This document shows, in pieces, positions 1 to 12,719 of a DNA stretch of 64,000 bases. Positions within the stretch are counted from its first letter, which is position 1. Every line of letters begins with the position of its first letter. Origin of the DNA: Hygrocybe punicea (Eukaryota > Basidiomycota > Agaricomycetes > Agaricales > Hygrophoraceae); the NCBI GenBank assembly GCA_963556145.1, contig OY744473.1:1-64000 (forward strand). Reading direction: 5' to 3'. Position numbers and translations under genes: made by a program. Under the pieces are notes generated by a model, which had not been told where the DNA came from, did no database searches, and was given only the letters and a program-made list of their open reading frames with translations.

Positions 1-3000
1 CTACGAACAAACCTGGGTCGGAATTTGCTTCCAATTGGTGAAAAACAACCTCTAACTAACGGTGCGGAAGTACTTGCTTTTACTACGAACAAACCTGGTC
101 GGAATTTGCTTCAAATTGTTGAAAAACAACCTCTAACTAACGTGCGGAATACTTTGATTTTTACTACGAACAAACCTGGTCGGAATTTGCTTCAAATTGT
201 TGAAAAACAACCTCTAACTAACGGTGCGGAATACTTGATTTTACTACGAACAAACCTGGTCGGAATTTGCTTCAAATTGTTGAAAAACAACCTCTAACTA
301 ACGGTGCGGAATACTTGATTTTACTACGAACAAACTGGTCGGAATTTGCTTCAAAATTGTTGAAAAACAACCTCTAACTAACGGTGCGGAATACTTGATT
401 TTACTACGAACAAACCTGGTCGGAATTTGCTTCAAATTGTTGAAAAACAACCTCTAACTAACGGTGCGGAATACTTGATTCTTACTACGAACAAACCTGG
501 TCGGAATTTGCTTCAAATTGTTGAAAAAACAACCTCTAACTAACGGTGCGGAATACTTGATTTTACTACGAAACAAACCTGGTCGGAATTTGCTTCAAAT
601 TGTTGAAAAACAACCTCTAACTAACGGTGCGGAATACTTGATTTTACTACGAACAAACCTGGTCGGAATTTGCTTCAAATTGTTGAAAAACAACCTCTAA
701 CTAACGGTGCGGAATACTTGATTTTACTACGAACAAACCTGGTCGGAATTTGCTTCAAATTGTTGAAAAACAACCTCTAACTAACGGTGCGGAATACTTG
801 ATTTTACTACGAACAAACCTGGTCGGAATTTGCTTCAAATTGTTGAAAAACAACCTCTAACTAACGGTGCGGAATACTTGATTTTACTACGAACAAACCT
901 GGTCGGAATTTGCTTCAAATTGTTGAAAAACAACCTCTAACTAACGGTGCGGAATACTTGATTTTACTACGAACAAACCTGGTCGGAATTTGCTTCAAAT
1001 TGTTGAAAAACAACCTCTAACTAACGGTGCGGAATACTTGATTTTACTACGAACAAACCTGGTCGGAATTTGCTTCAAATTGTTGAAAAACAACCTCTAA
1101 CTAACGGTGCGGAATACTTGATTTTACTACGAACAAACCTGGTCGGAATTTGCTTCAAATTGTTGAAAACAACCTCTAACTAACGGTGCGGAATACTTGA
1201 TTTTACTACGAACAAACCTGGTCGGAATTTGCTTCAAATTGTTGAAAAACAACCTCTAACTAACGGTGCGGATACTTGATTTTACTACGAACAAACCTGG
1301 TCGGAATTTGCTTCAAATTGTTGAAAAAACAACCTCTAACTAACGGTGCGGAATACTTGATTTTACTACGAACAAACCTGGTCGGAATTTGCTTCAAATT
1401 GTTGAAAAACAACCTCTAACTAACGGTGCGGAATACTTGATTTTACTACGAACAAACCTGGTCGGAATTTGCTTCAAATTGTTGAAAAACAACCTCTAAC
1501 TAACGGTGCGGAATACTTGATTTTACTACGAACAAACCTGGTCGGAATTTGCTTCAAATTGTTGAAAAACAACCTCTAACTAACGGTGCGGAATACTTGA
1601 TTTTACTACGAACAAACCTGGTCGGAATTGCTTCAAATTGTTGAAAAACAACCTCTAACTAACGGTGCGGAATACTTGATTTTACTACGAACAAAAACCT
1701 GGTCGGAATTTGCTTCAAATTGTTGAAAAACAACCTCTAACTAACGGTGCGGAATACTTGATTTTACTACGAACAAACCTGGTCGGAATTTGCTTCAAAT
1801 TGTTGAAAAACAACCTCTAACTAACGGTGCGGAATACTTGATTTTACTACGAACAAACCTGGTCGGAATTTGCTTCAAATTGTTGAAAAACAACCTCTAA
1901 CTAACGGTGCGGAATACTTGATTTTACTACGAACAAACCTGGTCGGAATTTGCTTCAAATTGTTGAAAAACAACCTCTAACTAACGGTGCGGAATACTTG
2001 ATTTTACTACGAACAAACCTGGTCGGAATTTGCTTCAAATTGTTGAAAAACAACCTCTAACTAACGGTGCGGAATACTTGATTTTACTACGAACAAACCT
2101 GGTCGGAATTTGCTTCAAATTGTTGAAAAACAACCTCTAACTAACGGTGCGGAATACTTGATTTTACTACGAACAAACCTGGTCGGAATTTGCTTCAAAT
2201 TGTTGAAAAACAACCTCTAACTAACGGTGCGGAATACTTGATTTTACTACGAACAAACCTGGTCGGAATTTGCTTCAAATTGTTGAAAAACAACCTCTAA
2301 CTAACGGTGCGGAATACTTGATTTTACTACGAACAAACCTGGTCGGAATTTGCTTCAAATTGTTGAAAAACAACCTCTAACTAACGGTGCGGAATACTTG
2401 ATTTTACTACGAACAAACCTGGTCGGAATTTGCTTCAAATTGTTGAAAAACAACCTCTAACTAACGGTGCGGAATACTTGATTTTACTACGAACAAACCT
2501 GGTCGGAATTTGCTTCAAATTGTTGAAAAACAACCTCTAACTAACGGTGCGGAATACTTGATTTTACTACGAACAAACCTGGTCGGAATTTGCTTCAAAT
2601 TGTTGAAAAACAACCTCTAACTAACGGTGCGGAATACTTGATTTTACTACGAACAAACCTGGTCGGAATTTGCTTCAAATTGTTGAAAAACAACCTCTAA
2701 CTAACGGTGCGGAATACTTGATTTTACTACGAACAAACCTGGTCGGAATTTGCTTCAAATTGTTGAAAAACAACCTCTAACTAACGGTGCGGAATACTTG
2801 ATTTTACTACGAACAAACCTGGTCGGAATTTGCTTCAAATTGTTGAAAAACAACCTCTAACTAACGGTGCGGAATACTTGATTTTACTACGAACAAACCT
2901 GGTCGGAATTTGCTTCAAATTGTTGAAAAACAACCTCTAACTAACGGTGCGGAATACTTGATTTTACTACGAACAAACCTGGTCGGAATTTGCTTCAAAT

Positions 3001-5770
3001 TGTTGAAAAACAACCTCTAACTAACGGTGCGGAATACTTGATTTTACTACGAACAAACCTGGTCGGAATTTGCTTCAAATTGTTGAAAAACAACCTCTAA
3101 CTAACGGTGCGGAATACTTGATTTTACTACGAACAAACCTGGTCGGAATTTGCTTCAAATTGTTGAAAAACAACCTCTAACTAACGGTGCGGAATACTTG
3201 ATTTTACTACGAACAAACCTGGTCGGAATTTGCTTCAAATTGTTGAAAAACAACCTCTAACTAACGGTGCGGAATACTTGATTTTACTACGAACAAACCT
3301 GGTCGGAATTTGCTTCAAATTGTTGAAAAACAACCTCTAACTAACGGTGCGGAATACTTGATTTTACTACGAACAAACCTGGTCGGAATTTGCTTCAAAT
3401 TGTTGAAAAACAACCTCTAACTAACGGTGCGGAATACTTGATTTTACTACGAACAAACCTGGTCGGAATTTGCTTCAAATTGTTGAAAAACAACCTCTAA
3501 CTAACGGTGCGGAATACTTGATTTTACTACGAACAAACCTGGTCGGAATTTGCTTCAAATTGTTGAAAAACAACCTCTAACTAACGGTGCGGAATACTTG
3601 ATTTTACTACGAACAAACCTGGTCGGAATTTGCTTCAAATTGTTGAAAAACAACCTCTAACTAACGGTGCGGAATACTTGATTTTACTACGAACAAACCT
3701 GGTCGGAATTTGCTTCAAATTGTTGAAAAACAACCTCTAACTAACGGTGCGGAATACTTGATTTTACTACGAACAAACCTGGTCGGAATTTGCTTCAAAT
3801 TGTTGAAAAACAACCTCTAACTAACGGTGCGGAATACTTGATTTTACTACGAACAAACCTGGTCGGAATTTGCTTCAAATTGTTGAAAAACAACCTCTAA
3901 CTAACGGTGCGGAATACTTGATTTTACTACGAACAAACCTGGTCGGAATTTGCTTCAAATTGTTGAAAAACAACCTCTAACTAACGGTGCGGAATACTTG
4001 ATTTTACTACGAACAAACCTGGTCGGAATTTGCTTCAAATTGTTGAAAAACAACCTCTAACTAACGGTGCGGAATACTTGATTTTACTACGAACAAACCT
4101 GGTCGGAATTTGCTTCAAATTGTTGAAAAACAACCTCTAACTAACGGTGCGGAATACTTGATTTTACTACGAACAAACCTGGTCGGAATTTGCTTCAAAT
4201 TGTTGAAAAACAACCTCTAACTAACGGTGCGGAATACTTGATTTTACTACGAACAAACCTGGTCGGAATTTGCTTCAAATTGTTGAAAAACAACCTCTAA
4301 CTAACGGTGCGGAATACTTGATTTTACTACGAACAAACCTGGTCGGAATTTGCTTCAAATTGTTGAAAAACAACCTCTAACTAACGGTGCGGAATACTTG
4401 ATTTTACTACGAACAAACCTGGTCGGAATTTGCTTCAAATTGTTGAAAAACAACCTCTAACTAACGGTGCGGAATACTTGATTTTACTACGAACAAACCT
4501 GGTCGGAATTTGCTTCAAATTGTTGAAAAACAACCTCTAACTAACGGTGCGGAATACTTGATTTTACTACGAACAAACCTGGTCGGAATTTGCTTCAAAT
4601 TGTTGAAAAACAACCTCTAACTAACGGTGCGGAATACTTGATTTTACTACGAACAAACCTGGTCGGAATTTGCTTCAAATTGTTGAAAAACAACCTCTAA
4701 CTAACGGTGCGGAATACTTGATTTTACTACGAACAAACCTGGTCGGAATTTGCTTCAAATTGTTGAAAAACAACCTCTAACTAACGGTGCGGAATACTTG
4801 ATTTTACTACGAACAAACCTGGTCGGAATTTGCTTCAAATTGTTGAAAAACAACCTCTAACTAACGGTGCGGAATACTTGATTTTACTACGAACAAACCT
4901 GGTCGGAATTTGCTTCAAATTGTTGAAAAACAACCTCTAACTAACGGTGCGGAATACTTGATTTTACTACGAACAAACCTGGTCGGAATTTGCTTCAAAT
5001 TGTTGAAAAACAACCTCTAACTAACGGTGCGGAATACTTGATTTTACTACGAACAAACCTGGTCGGAATTTGCTTCAAATTGTTGAAAAACAACCTCTAA
5101 CTAACGGTGCGGAATACTTGATTTTACTACGAACAAACCTGGTCGGAATTTGCTTCAAATTGTTGAAAAACAACCTCTAACTAACGGTGCGGAATACTTG
5201 ATTTTACTACGAACAAACCTGGTCGGAATTTGCTTCAAATTGTTGAAAAACAACCTCTAACTAACGGTGCGGAATACTTGATTTTACTACGAACAAACCT
5301 GGTCGGAATTTGCTTCAAATTGTTGAAAAACAACCTCTAACTAACGGTGCGGAATACTTGATTTTACTACGAACAAACCTGGTCGGAATTTGCTTCAAAT
5401 TGTTGAAAAACAACCTCTAACTAACGGTGCGGAATACTTGATTTTACTACGAACAAACCTGGTCGGAATTTGCTTCAAATTGTTGAAAAACAACCTCTAA
5501 CTAACGGTGCGGAATACTTGATTTTACTACGAACAAACCTGGTCGGAATTTGCTTCAAATTGTTGAAAAACAACCTCTAACTAACGGTGCGGAATACTTG
5601 ATTTTACTACGAACAAACCTGGTCGGAATTTGCTTCAAATTGTTGAAAAACAACCTCTAACTAACGGTGCGGAATACTTGATTTTACTACGAACAAACCT
5701 GGTCGGAATTTGCTTCAAATTGTTGAAAAACAACCTCTAACTAACGGTGCGGAATACTTGATTTTACTAC
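1..5770. repeat. 80-bp tandem satellite, about 72 copies
   Basis: An 80-bp unit repeats head to tail from the window edge to 5770, where it stops inside a unit. From about 1740 to 5770 the copies look identical by eye. From 1 to about 1700 many units differ by single-base insertions or deletions (for example at 180, 360, 530, 1170, 1330 and 1690), and the first two or three units also carry substitutions. The unit has a short hairpin (GTTG, five A, CAAC). Because 80 is not a multiple of 3, the short open frames here are periodic artefacts and not genes. The array continues beyond the left edge or ends at a contig end. Confidence 0.97.
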
Positions 5771-5952
5771 AGTTCAAAATACAAACATGGGCGAAATGCC
5801 CAAGCCCTGTTCATACTTCACTTAAACTTCACACCTCAGATCCCTCACTATTCTTTACTTCACAAACATTCCCATAACATATTTCAGTTTTCACCACATA
5901 TTACTGGATATGAATGATTTCAAACACTACAATTGGACCTTCGGGTTCAAGT

Positions 5953-8328
5953 TCAAAATAGTTTTTGTAACATTGCTATGTCATGTTGTCGCCTCATCAC
6001 AGCCATCGCCATAACGCCCTCCGGCCAACTAATTTCCTGCGACATTAGAGGTGGATACTTAGCTTGGCCATCTTCTCCCGCCCAGTTGAAATCAATCAGC
6101 TTGACGTAACCATCCTTTGTAACCAGGATGTTCGGTAGACGGAGATCGCCAAACACCAATCCATGTTTGTGCAACAGTTTGAGGGCGCACTGGACTCCGG
6201 ACCGCACGGTTTCTATTGTTCCTTGTTTCATTTTCGCCTTTGCCACGGCAAGTGTTTCTCCATCAACGTACTCCATAACAGCCAAGGAAATAGACTGATA
6301 AGACGGTTGATCACTCTTGAATCGTGGTGATCCGCAATAGAGGAGTTTCGGTGCTAAACCAGCATCCGCCAGCAAGCGGTGCGCCTTTTCCCCATAGCGC
6401 TCAACAAATTTCACAACGATGTCCTGACCTGCCTTTGTCCGTGCCCGAAGAGTGGTGCAGTCGAGACTGTTTTCCAAAAAGCCAATGTATTCAAACTCAA
6501 CGAGTCCATCATTGTGAGGGTAAGCCGTGATTGAAGGGAAGTAACGTGAATCAGCAGGAAGATCACTGATCGGATGCAGACCATCGTAATAGGAGTTGAG
6601 TTTTTCCAGACTTGCCTTTAGAGCATGAAAAATTCTCGCGACGTGGGCGATGTGAGGTTCATTTAGAACAGAGTCTAATCCGACCCAAACACAGTCGGTC
6701 AGACGTTGAACAATCACGGCGTCCGTGATAACTGCACCAAGGATCGCGATCCACGGACCCGCGCTGGCTATGAGAAATGTGGGACAGCCAGTAGCGTTTC
6801 GAAGCATTTTAAACTAAGGTATGAAAAGTAAGAAGGAAATGCAATGAATCATGGACTCGCATACCCTGGACTGAGCCCAACAACGGCCTGCAGACAAGCC
6901 AGCTTGTGTTGATGGATCCGAGCCACCGTCTCCGAATTCATTTTTATCTTCCTTCAGAAGGAGCAGGGAGCGCGCCTCGTTTTTCACCACTTCCACGATG
7001 CCGTCCGGATTCGTTTCGTCTTCGTTCCGTATCATTTGTATGTCGACACCAAGAATACGGCAAAGAAGCGGCGTCAGCACCACTCGGCGTTTGGCCTCAG
7101 TTTCATAGATCGCCGATGCAGCTTTCATGTACTCCGTAGTTTGGCGGATAATGTCATCGGGAACAGGAACAACATTCTTTTTCATATCATCCAAGAAATG
7201 TCCGAAAGCGGGGTGAAACAATTGAACAGGAAGTGAGACACTCGTCCTGGGCTTGTCCGCCTTGTAGCGGCCGTCGTAGATGGAGTAATTGATCTGGGAT
7301 TTCGTGTACTTGGATGACTTTGCTGAGTCAGCGGGAGCTAACGCTTTCAAAATGCACAAGATGACGTTGTGAAACCCTTGTGAATGGTGTTTATCGAGGA
7401 CGGAGAGAGAAAGAAGAAAACGTGCGCACTTTTATGCAAAAAACTGATTTGATCTCTCCTCTCCTCTTCTATTGCTTCCTTCTCTGGATCGGGACACTTC
7501 ACGATGATATGAAGATGTTCATCGACGGGTTCTGTGAAGACCTTCGACAATTTCATCGTAGGGTCCAGTTTCTGAGCACCGTTTATCTTGTCAGGGTGTT
7601 CACATCCTTCGAGTACCGTCTGACGATCCTCCGGAGGGATGGAAACCTGCCCAAAGATATGAGCCGTGACATCTGAGACCCTATCCGTAAACTCACCTTC
7701 CAAAGAGTAAGCCTGTCAGCGGGAATACGATCGAAATCCGGCTTCTTCTCCTCCTTTATTGCTTTTTTGAGTGCGCCAACAGACTTTTCCTTGGCGATTT
7801 CGACAGGAAACACGCAATCCGCCCGCTCAAGGAGTACCCAGCAATTCAGTGTGAAGATGCTTGATTGTGGCACAGACGAGCCTGCATGAGAAACCGAATG
7901 AATCATGATGAGCTATGGAACAGAAGGTGGGCACTCACCAACGCGCGGAGATCGTACAACGATGTGGAGAGTTTTTTTCGTGGGTTCAGGATGGAAAATG
8001 TCCAACAATGTATCTGCCTCTAGCAACGCGTCATCGTCGAGAAACGGGCGTTGGGTCACTTTCTTCTTGAGGCTCTTGTCGATCGTGATAGATTCCTTGC
8101 GAAAGCGGGAATGTAACTATGAACTTGATCAAAACGGAAGAAACTAAATACCTGCCAGAGTGTGAGTTCAAAGGCATCGACATTGGCCAATGTAGCTGGG
8201 TTCTCCTTCAAGATCGCCTTCTTCAAGTGGCCCACCGTTCTCCCGTCCTCGATGTCGACTAGAAATGGACGGTCAGACACGTCGAGAATCCAACAGAAGA
8301 GAGTGACGGTGCGGGTTGGATATGCCAT
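5953..8328 (-). CDS. Crinkler (CR) effector with tandem double ubiquitin-like header, nuclease-like and kinase-like domains
   Basis: Read on the minus strand as about six exons. Exons 1-2 (8328-8152, 8095-7939) encode a Crinkler N-terminal ubiquitin-like header (FCWIL, LKKAI, LTLWQ, TLHIVV). Exons 3-4 (7881-7697, 7646 to about 7450) encode a second complete header (LNCWVLL, LKKAIKEE, LTLWK, HLHIIVKCP). The junctions 7939/7881 and 7697/7646 keep frame. Exon 5 (about 7330-6865) has a PD-(D/E)XK-like region (PDGIVE, then LLLLKEDK, then GGSDPSTQAGLS). Exon 6 (6813-5953) has a kinase-like region: VVKF lysine, HGLVFGDLRLPNIL catalytic loop, LIDFNWAG metal site. In the known family, headers precede NTPase, nuclease and kinase domains, and the proteins act in nuclei of target or competitor cells or in genome conflict. 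The exon 4/5 junction is unresolved, so intactness is not certain. No signal peptide is visible. Confidence 0.8.
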
Positions 8329-8520
8329 TGATGAGCGCGAGTGCTGAGCGTGTTTGTGCGTGCCACATGCTCACTCCTCCCAAGGTGAGTAACTCAGTCA
8401 TACAACACTTCCTTCACTGACTGAGTCGCGTATCTCGCCATTGTCGAGCACTTCCCGTGCAACCTCGTTCATCATCTTGAACATATCGACCCGCCTCTGT
8501 CATCCGGTCTCCTTCGGCCC

Positions 8521-8909
8521 AAGCATCCTATATCGTTACCAGGATCATACTTAGAGCGTTGAGAGCTCGAACTTCATGACGCTGATGGAGCCGTAAGTGA
8601 CATATTTTTATCGTCATATTTCGATTAATGTGCTCAGTGACGTTATGCTCATGTTTGCAGAACGAACAATGGCCAGGATCTCGTCATCACGGTGTCGACG
8701 TCGGCACCATCTGTAGTGGCACTCTCCTTTCTCCCTAGCCGTGCTCGATATCCTCGGCTTCAAGAGTGCCCACCCGACCGATCCAGGACAGAACGCCGAG
8801 GGCCTGGCACAGCTGGTTGCTGCATCCGTCATGGTGGGCGAGCTGTCCCTCGTCAGCGCGCTCGCTGCTGGCCGCCTCGTCCATGCCCTTCTGGCACACA
8901 ACCGCTAGC
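8521..8909 (+). pseudogene. HMG-CoA reductase C-terminal relic
   Basis: The residues around MTLMEP, NNGQDLVITV, AVLDILGF, HPTDPGQNAEGLAQL and GELSLVSALAAG match the end of class I HMG-CoA reductase, the sterol-pathway enzyme reducing HMG-CoA to mevalonate. An intron of about 68 nt (8593-8660, GTAAGT...GCAG) joins the first two pieces in frame. The piece ends HALLAHNR and a TAG at 8907-8909, the normal C-terminus of the family. There is an in-frame stop before the MTLMEP block and at least one frameshift near 8690-8745. The catalytic N-terminal part and the membrane domain are absent. This is a gene fragment, kept with its intron, so it came by DNA duplication. Confidence 0.8.
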
Positions 8910-10986
8910 AGACGGCGAACCCTGCTGTTACAAGTTAACCCTTCAATTCCAAGTTCGCGTTCGACCATCAACCATGAGCCTAAGTGCCTCAGTGTCATCC
9001 TGCTACACACTCGTCGTCGAATCCAACGCAGAGTCGCCAATCACTCAGAGCAGGTTTGGAAAAGCACTCCGACGAGGTCAAAATCAACACGTTGCGCAAG
9101 ATTCTCATCTTGACCATCACCTCGACTTACCATGTCGCCCTCTAACGGATGATTCTTGTTGTGTACGTATGATATATTGTTCCGCGTATAACACGAGGCT
9201 GAAATCACCTGAAGTAATTCGGAACGACCTCATAAGTCTCCACGTTCATTGGTTGTTCTCTTGTTTTTCATTACCAAATCCTTCGCTAACTTATTGCGCA
9301 GTTCTTTGTGACGGGGATGTCGTGTGCTATTTTTGCCATTTTCAAGCCGGACATGTCTGTCCTGCATGGTAATCATCAGCGCAGTACGAAACCTATTGGG
9401 AATGGGACGTTTCCTGCAACATTGTTAAAGTTGAATAGGAGCGGCGGTGGCGGTAGAAGAAGAGAAAGGAGCTGGAGTAAATTCCATTGCGCTTATTTTC
9501 CGGTAAGGGTGTCTTTTTCTTATTTTGTTGAGTTTATATATATATATCTTGCTCTCTTGCATAAACTAGAGATTTCGGCTGTGGTTGCATGTGTGTTGGC
9601 GACTCGCTCGAGAGTTAAGACACAAGTCAAGAGAAAAAAAAGAGAGAGAAACATGTTCTCAACCATTTTCAGAATAGCTAGCCGCGACTTTCAACCATTT
9701 GTAGACAAAACCTTAGAATAGCTTTGAAATGACAGAAAAATTTGTTGGACTGATGCCAATTGATGAATTCCTTGACGAGGACATGACGTCTGGGTGGGCG
9801 ATTTCGCATGTAAACGTGATCAATGGGAATGGGGAAAATGCTTCGGGGACGGGCTTCTGGTCGGGAGTCAGAGATGGCGTTGCAAGGCAGCGAACGGCGG
9901 GAGTTGGAATGGAGGGTTGAAAGGTCGCGGGGTGAGTGCAGTTGGCAGCGGTAGTGAGTATCATATGGGTTGCCCTCCACCTCTCGTCGCATCTTCCTGC
10001 CATTTCGACACCTCTCCCAGTTTATCTCTGTGTCGCTTTTCTTGTTTCCCTCCGTCTCCACTTGTACGTCGTTCCCTGTCTTCGTCTTTGCATTTTTGAC
10101 CTCATCCGACCTCCCACACACGGAGGCTCGTGTTTCAACGTTGTTTGACCTCGGCATCTTCGGAGTAGCGATCTCCGCGTCCATACGCAGTCGCTCTCGC
10201 CTTCTTCCTCCACACATTCTTCTAAAAGATGTCATTCTTCCTCTCCACCCCCAGGCCGCCGTTCTTCGTCCACACGTTCTTCCAAAAGATGTCGTTCTTC
10301 CTCTCCACGCCGTCGTTCTTCCTCCATGCACTCTTCCAAAAGACACCGTTCTTCTTCTAGGCGCAACCGCTCTTGTTCACCTTGCTGTCGTCCTTCCTGT
10401 CACTACTTTAGGTGGGGAAATGTTTAGCGTTCTATTCGACTAGTGCAGAATGGAACGTACATCATTTTCGTGAGCCTGGGACCTTGCTTCTTTCAATTGC
10501 ATCCAAGACCTTCCCTTCGAGTTCAGACGTCGACAAGTCCAAGACCGAATTGCCGAGCGTGCCCTGGGGCATTTTATCTTCGTCTTCTCCAGCATTGGGA
10601 ATGTTATTGCTCTCCAAGGGTGGCTGTCCGCCTGTGGTGGGAGGAGGATAGACGTGGGATGGGTGAACCGGGATGTTCCCTCAAGTGCGAATCGCTGGCT
10701 GAGCTGGGACATGCCCGAGATATCAGCTTTGACGATAGTTGAAAGCTCCATCGGCAGAGGCGAGAGAGAGCTGACTGCAAGATGCAAAACATCGTTGTGT
10801 CAGTTGGTGTGGGTTGGGGAGGGAGTACGGGAGAGAAAGAAACGTAAAAATAGAACAAAAAAAAACTGTGAGCTCAGTGTCCCCAGAGACGTAAAGTAAC
10901 CGCGTCATAAGGCGCAGAATGCGAAAAGAGTTGAACGTGAGACGTGTGGCCCACCAAAGGATCTAAGCAGCGCACCGCCGTGGCTT
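8910..10986. other. No gene recognised; degenerate RS-rich stretch at 10180-10420
   Basis: Short open frames on both strands overlap without codon structure or recognisable domains. On the plus strand at about 10180-10420 one frame is rich in Arg-Ser and Ser-Ser dipeptides with a repeated SSKRC-type motif. It could be a relic of a splicing-factor-type RS domain, but a stop lies just upstream and no RNA-binding domain was found. A short TA microsatellite lies near 9535-9548. Nothing else is supported. Confidence 0.4.
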
Positions 10987-12531
10987 TTAGCATGGTATTA
11001 CATGATATGGTACCAAAAAAAGGGGGCTTGGCTTTCGACATACATCAATAACCCAGCCTGCGAAGTCGCCAATCTCGCCACTCACTTCCCAGACTGCAAC
11101 ACACAGATCGACAAAATTCTCAACCTTGACGTTCCGTTCACCAGCTCGTGGGAAGCGAGTGCTGACTGTGAGGATCGCACGATATTCTTGCACTACCGAA
11201 CGGGCAGTGTGCACCCAAGGCAGCGGTCGTCTCAGTTCTTGCGGCGGCAATGGCGGCGACAAAGCGGATGTTGGCAAGGTGGTAGGGAGTGAGGATGACT
11301 TTGCGCGTAAGATAAGCGCCTGGAGATGAATGATGGAGATGACGGATCGATGCTGAGTTCTGAAAGTCGCGGGCCAGTGACCGCTGCAAGACATGTAGTG
11401 CGATAGCCAAGGCCACACGGAATCCTCCTGTCCCTCTTTGATATCGCATGTCCGTGCAGTGAGAACGACGGCCCTCCAGATCAACCTCTAAATCCACCGC
11501 CAAAGCTCGCGAAATCGCGTCAAGGAAGGGAAGTCAATTTTGCCCACCCCTGAAGAAGAAATCGGAGGGACAGTGGATGGCAAGACGGCCGAGATCTCGG
11601 ATTCAGCGATAGTGAGCAGGGGTAGCGCCGTGCGATAGGATGCCAGAGCCTTTTGGGGTTCCGTTGGAGAAAGAATTTCGTGGGCCATACCTGAGGAATG
11701 GTTGTCTAAATATATAACTACTCTGGCAGGAAAAAAAAATCATTACCCTGTAAACATAGACTCTGGATGGTGTCTGACATAGCCCAGGCTCTTCTGTCTC
11801 TGATTTCAGCAATCGATGTCAATGTATCTGGAGTAAAGCTACCTGCCCACGACGAAGAAGAGTCAGTACCACCACCGGGCACCAGTACTGATAGGTTCGA
11901 ACGTGTTGACGCAGGTGTGGGTATGTGACTCTGGACGTCGGGGAGATCGGGAATTTTTGAGATATGTGATAGGCATTCAGAGGGGCGACCAAGGGCGTAG
12001 GCATAGTACGCCAACGCGAAGTTCAATGTCTTCAATAAGATAGGAGAGGTAGTCCGTTAAATTGGTCATTTGCAAGAGCAGAGTGAGTGCGCACGTCAAA
12101 ATTAGAACACGCCAGTTTCCTCAATGCCTCGTATCCGGCGGTGGCTTCCTCCATCCGTTCCTCCAGTAAAACGCACTCGTTCCCGAGAGAAAGAGAGCCG
12201 TATGGAGTGTCCTCGACACCATCTTGGTACTCGTCACTCGAATTCGCACCGAGCAGCAAAGCCAACGCCTGTGTCTGCGACGCGATTTCGGCCACATCTG
12301 CGGCGAAGCCCTTGCAATGCTTGTTGAGCTTACGGAGCAACTCTGACCAAGATAAGACGACTCCGTAGGGTGTTTTGGCGGGAAATGACGCAGCCCATTG
12401 GCCTCCAGTGAGCGCAGATCTGAGCTGGGTCCAGTAATGGGCGTCTTTGGTCTGTGTCACTGGGATTCTGGGTTCAAAATATGGTCAGTATTTTGGATTC
12501 CCAACGAGCTCGAGAAGCCCTACCCGTGTTC
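10987..12531 (-). pseudogene. TPR-type trafficking protein relic (Ypp1/TTC7-like)
   Basis: Minus-strand blocks read WTQLRSALTGGQW, SWSELLRKLNKHCKGF, EIASQTQALALLLGAN, LAYYAYALGRPSECLSHI, RAWAMSDTIQSLCLQG, SPTEPQKALASYRTALPLL, then FRELWRWI, a TAG, RLIWRAVVLTARTCDI, and finally GERNVKVENFVDLCVAVWE. The alpha-helical repeats and wording recall basidiomycete Ypp1/TTC7-like proteins, which help localise the PI4-kinase complex at the plasma membrane. A probable intron lies near 12470-12525. Breaks: the stop at about 11488-11490 (Glu codon to TAG), loss of the N-terminal region where repeat DNA begins at about 12545, and loss of the C-terminus at about 10990. The domain recognition is from memory and is moderately sure; that it is a broken gene is surer. 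Confidence 0.6.
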
Positions 12532-12545
12532 TGTCTCCACAGGAT

Positions 12546-12700
12546 TGTTGGAGTGTTAATTTATTATTATTATTATAACTAAAAGTGTAAGACGGCGACG
12601 GACAGTAAGATTACAGCGTTTCACAGGCATTGCGGCAAAGCGTTGCATGCGTGCAGCGACGCGTTGCAAGCGTTGCATTGTTTCTTCGTCAATTCCTAAC
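12546..12700. repeat. ATT microsatellite and degenerate GTTGCATG repeats
   Basis: A short (ATT)n run is followed by degenerate repeats built on GTTGCA and GCGTTGCA at about 12620-12680. The same motif makes a cleaner array at 16965-17095, so both probably derive from one repeat family. This block marks the point where the TPR relic loses its 5' part. Confidence 0.6.
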
Positions 12701-12719
12701 TAACTGCCGCCTGTTTAGA

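Noticed and set aside
25..700. Short open frames (60-90 codons) in the 80-bp satellite
   Set aside because: They repeat with the satellite period, shift frame with each indel and have no protein motif.
1..5770. CRISPR array
   Set aside because: There are no unique spacers; whole 80-bp units are identical, and the genome is eukaryotic.
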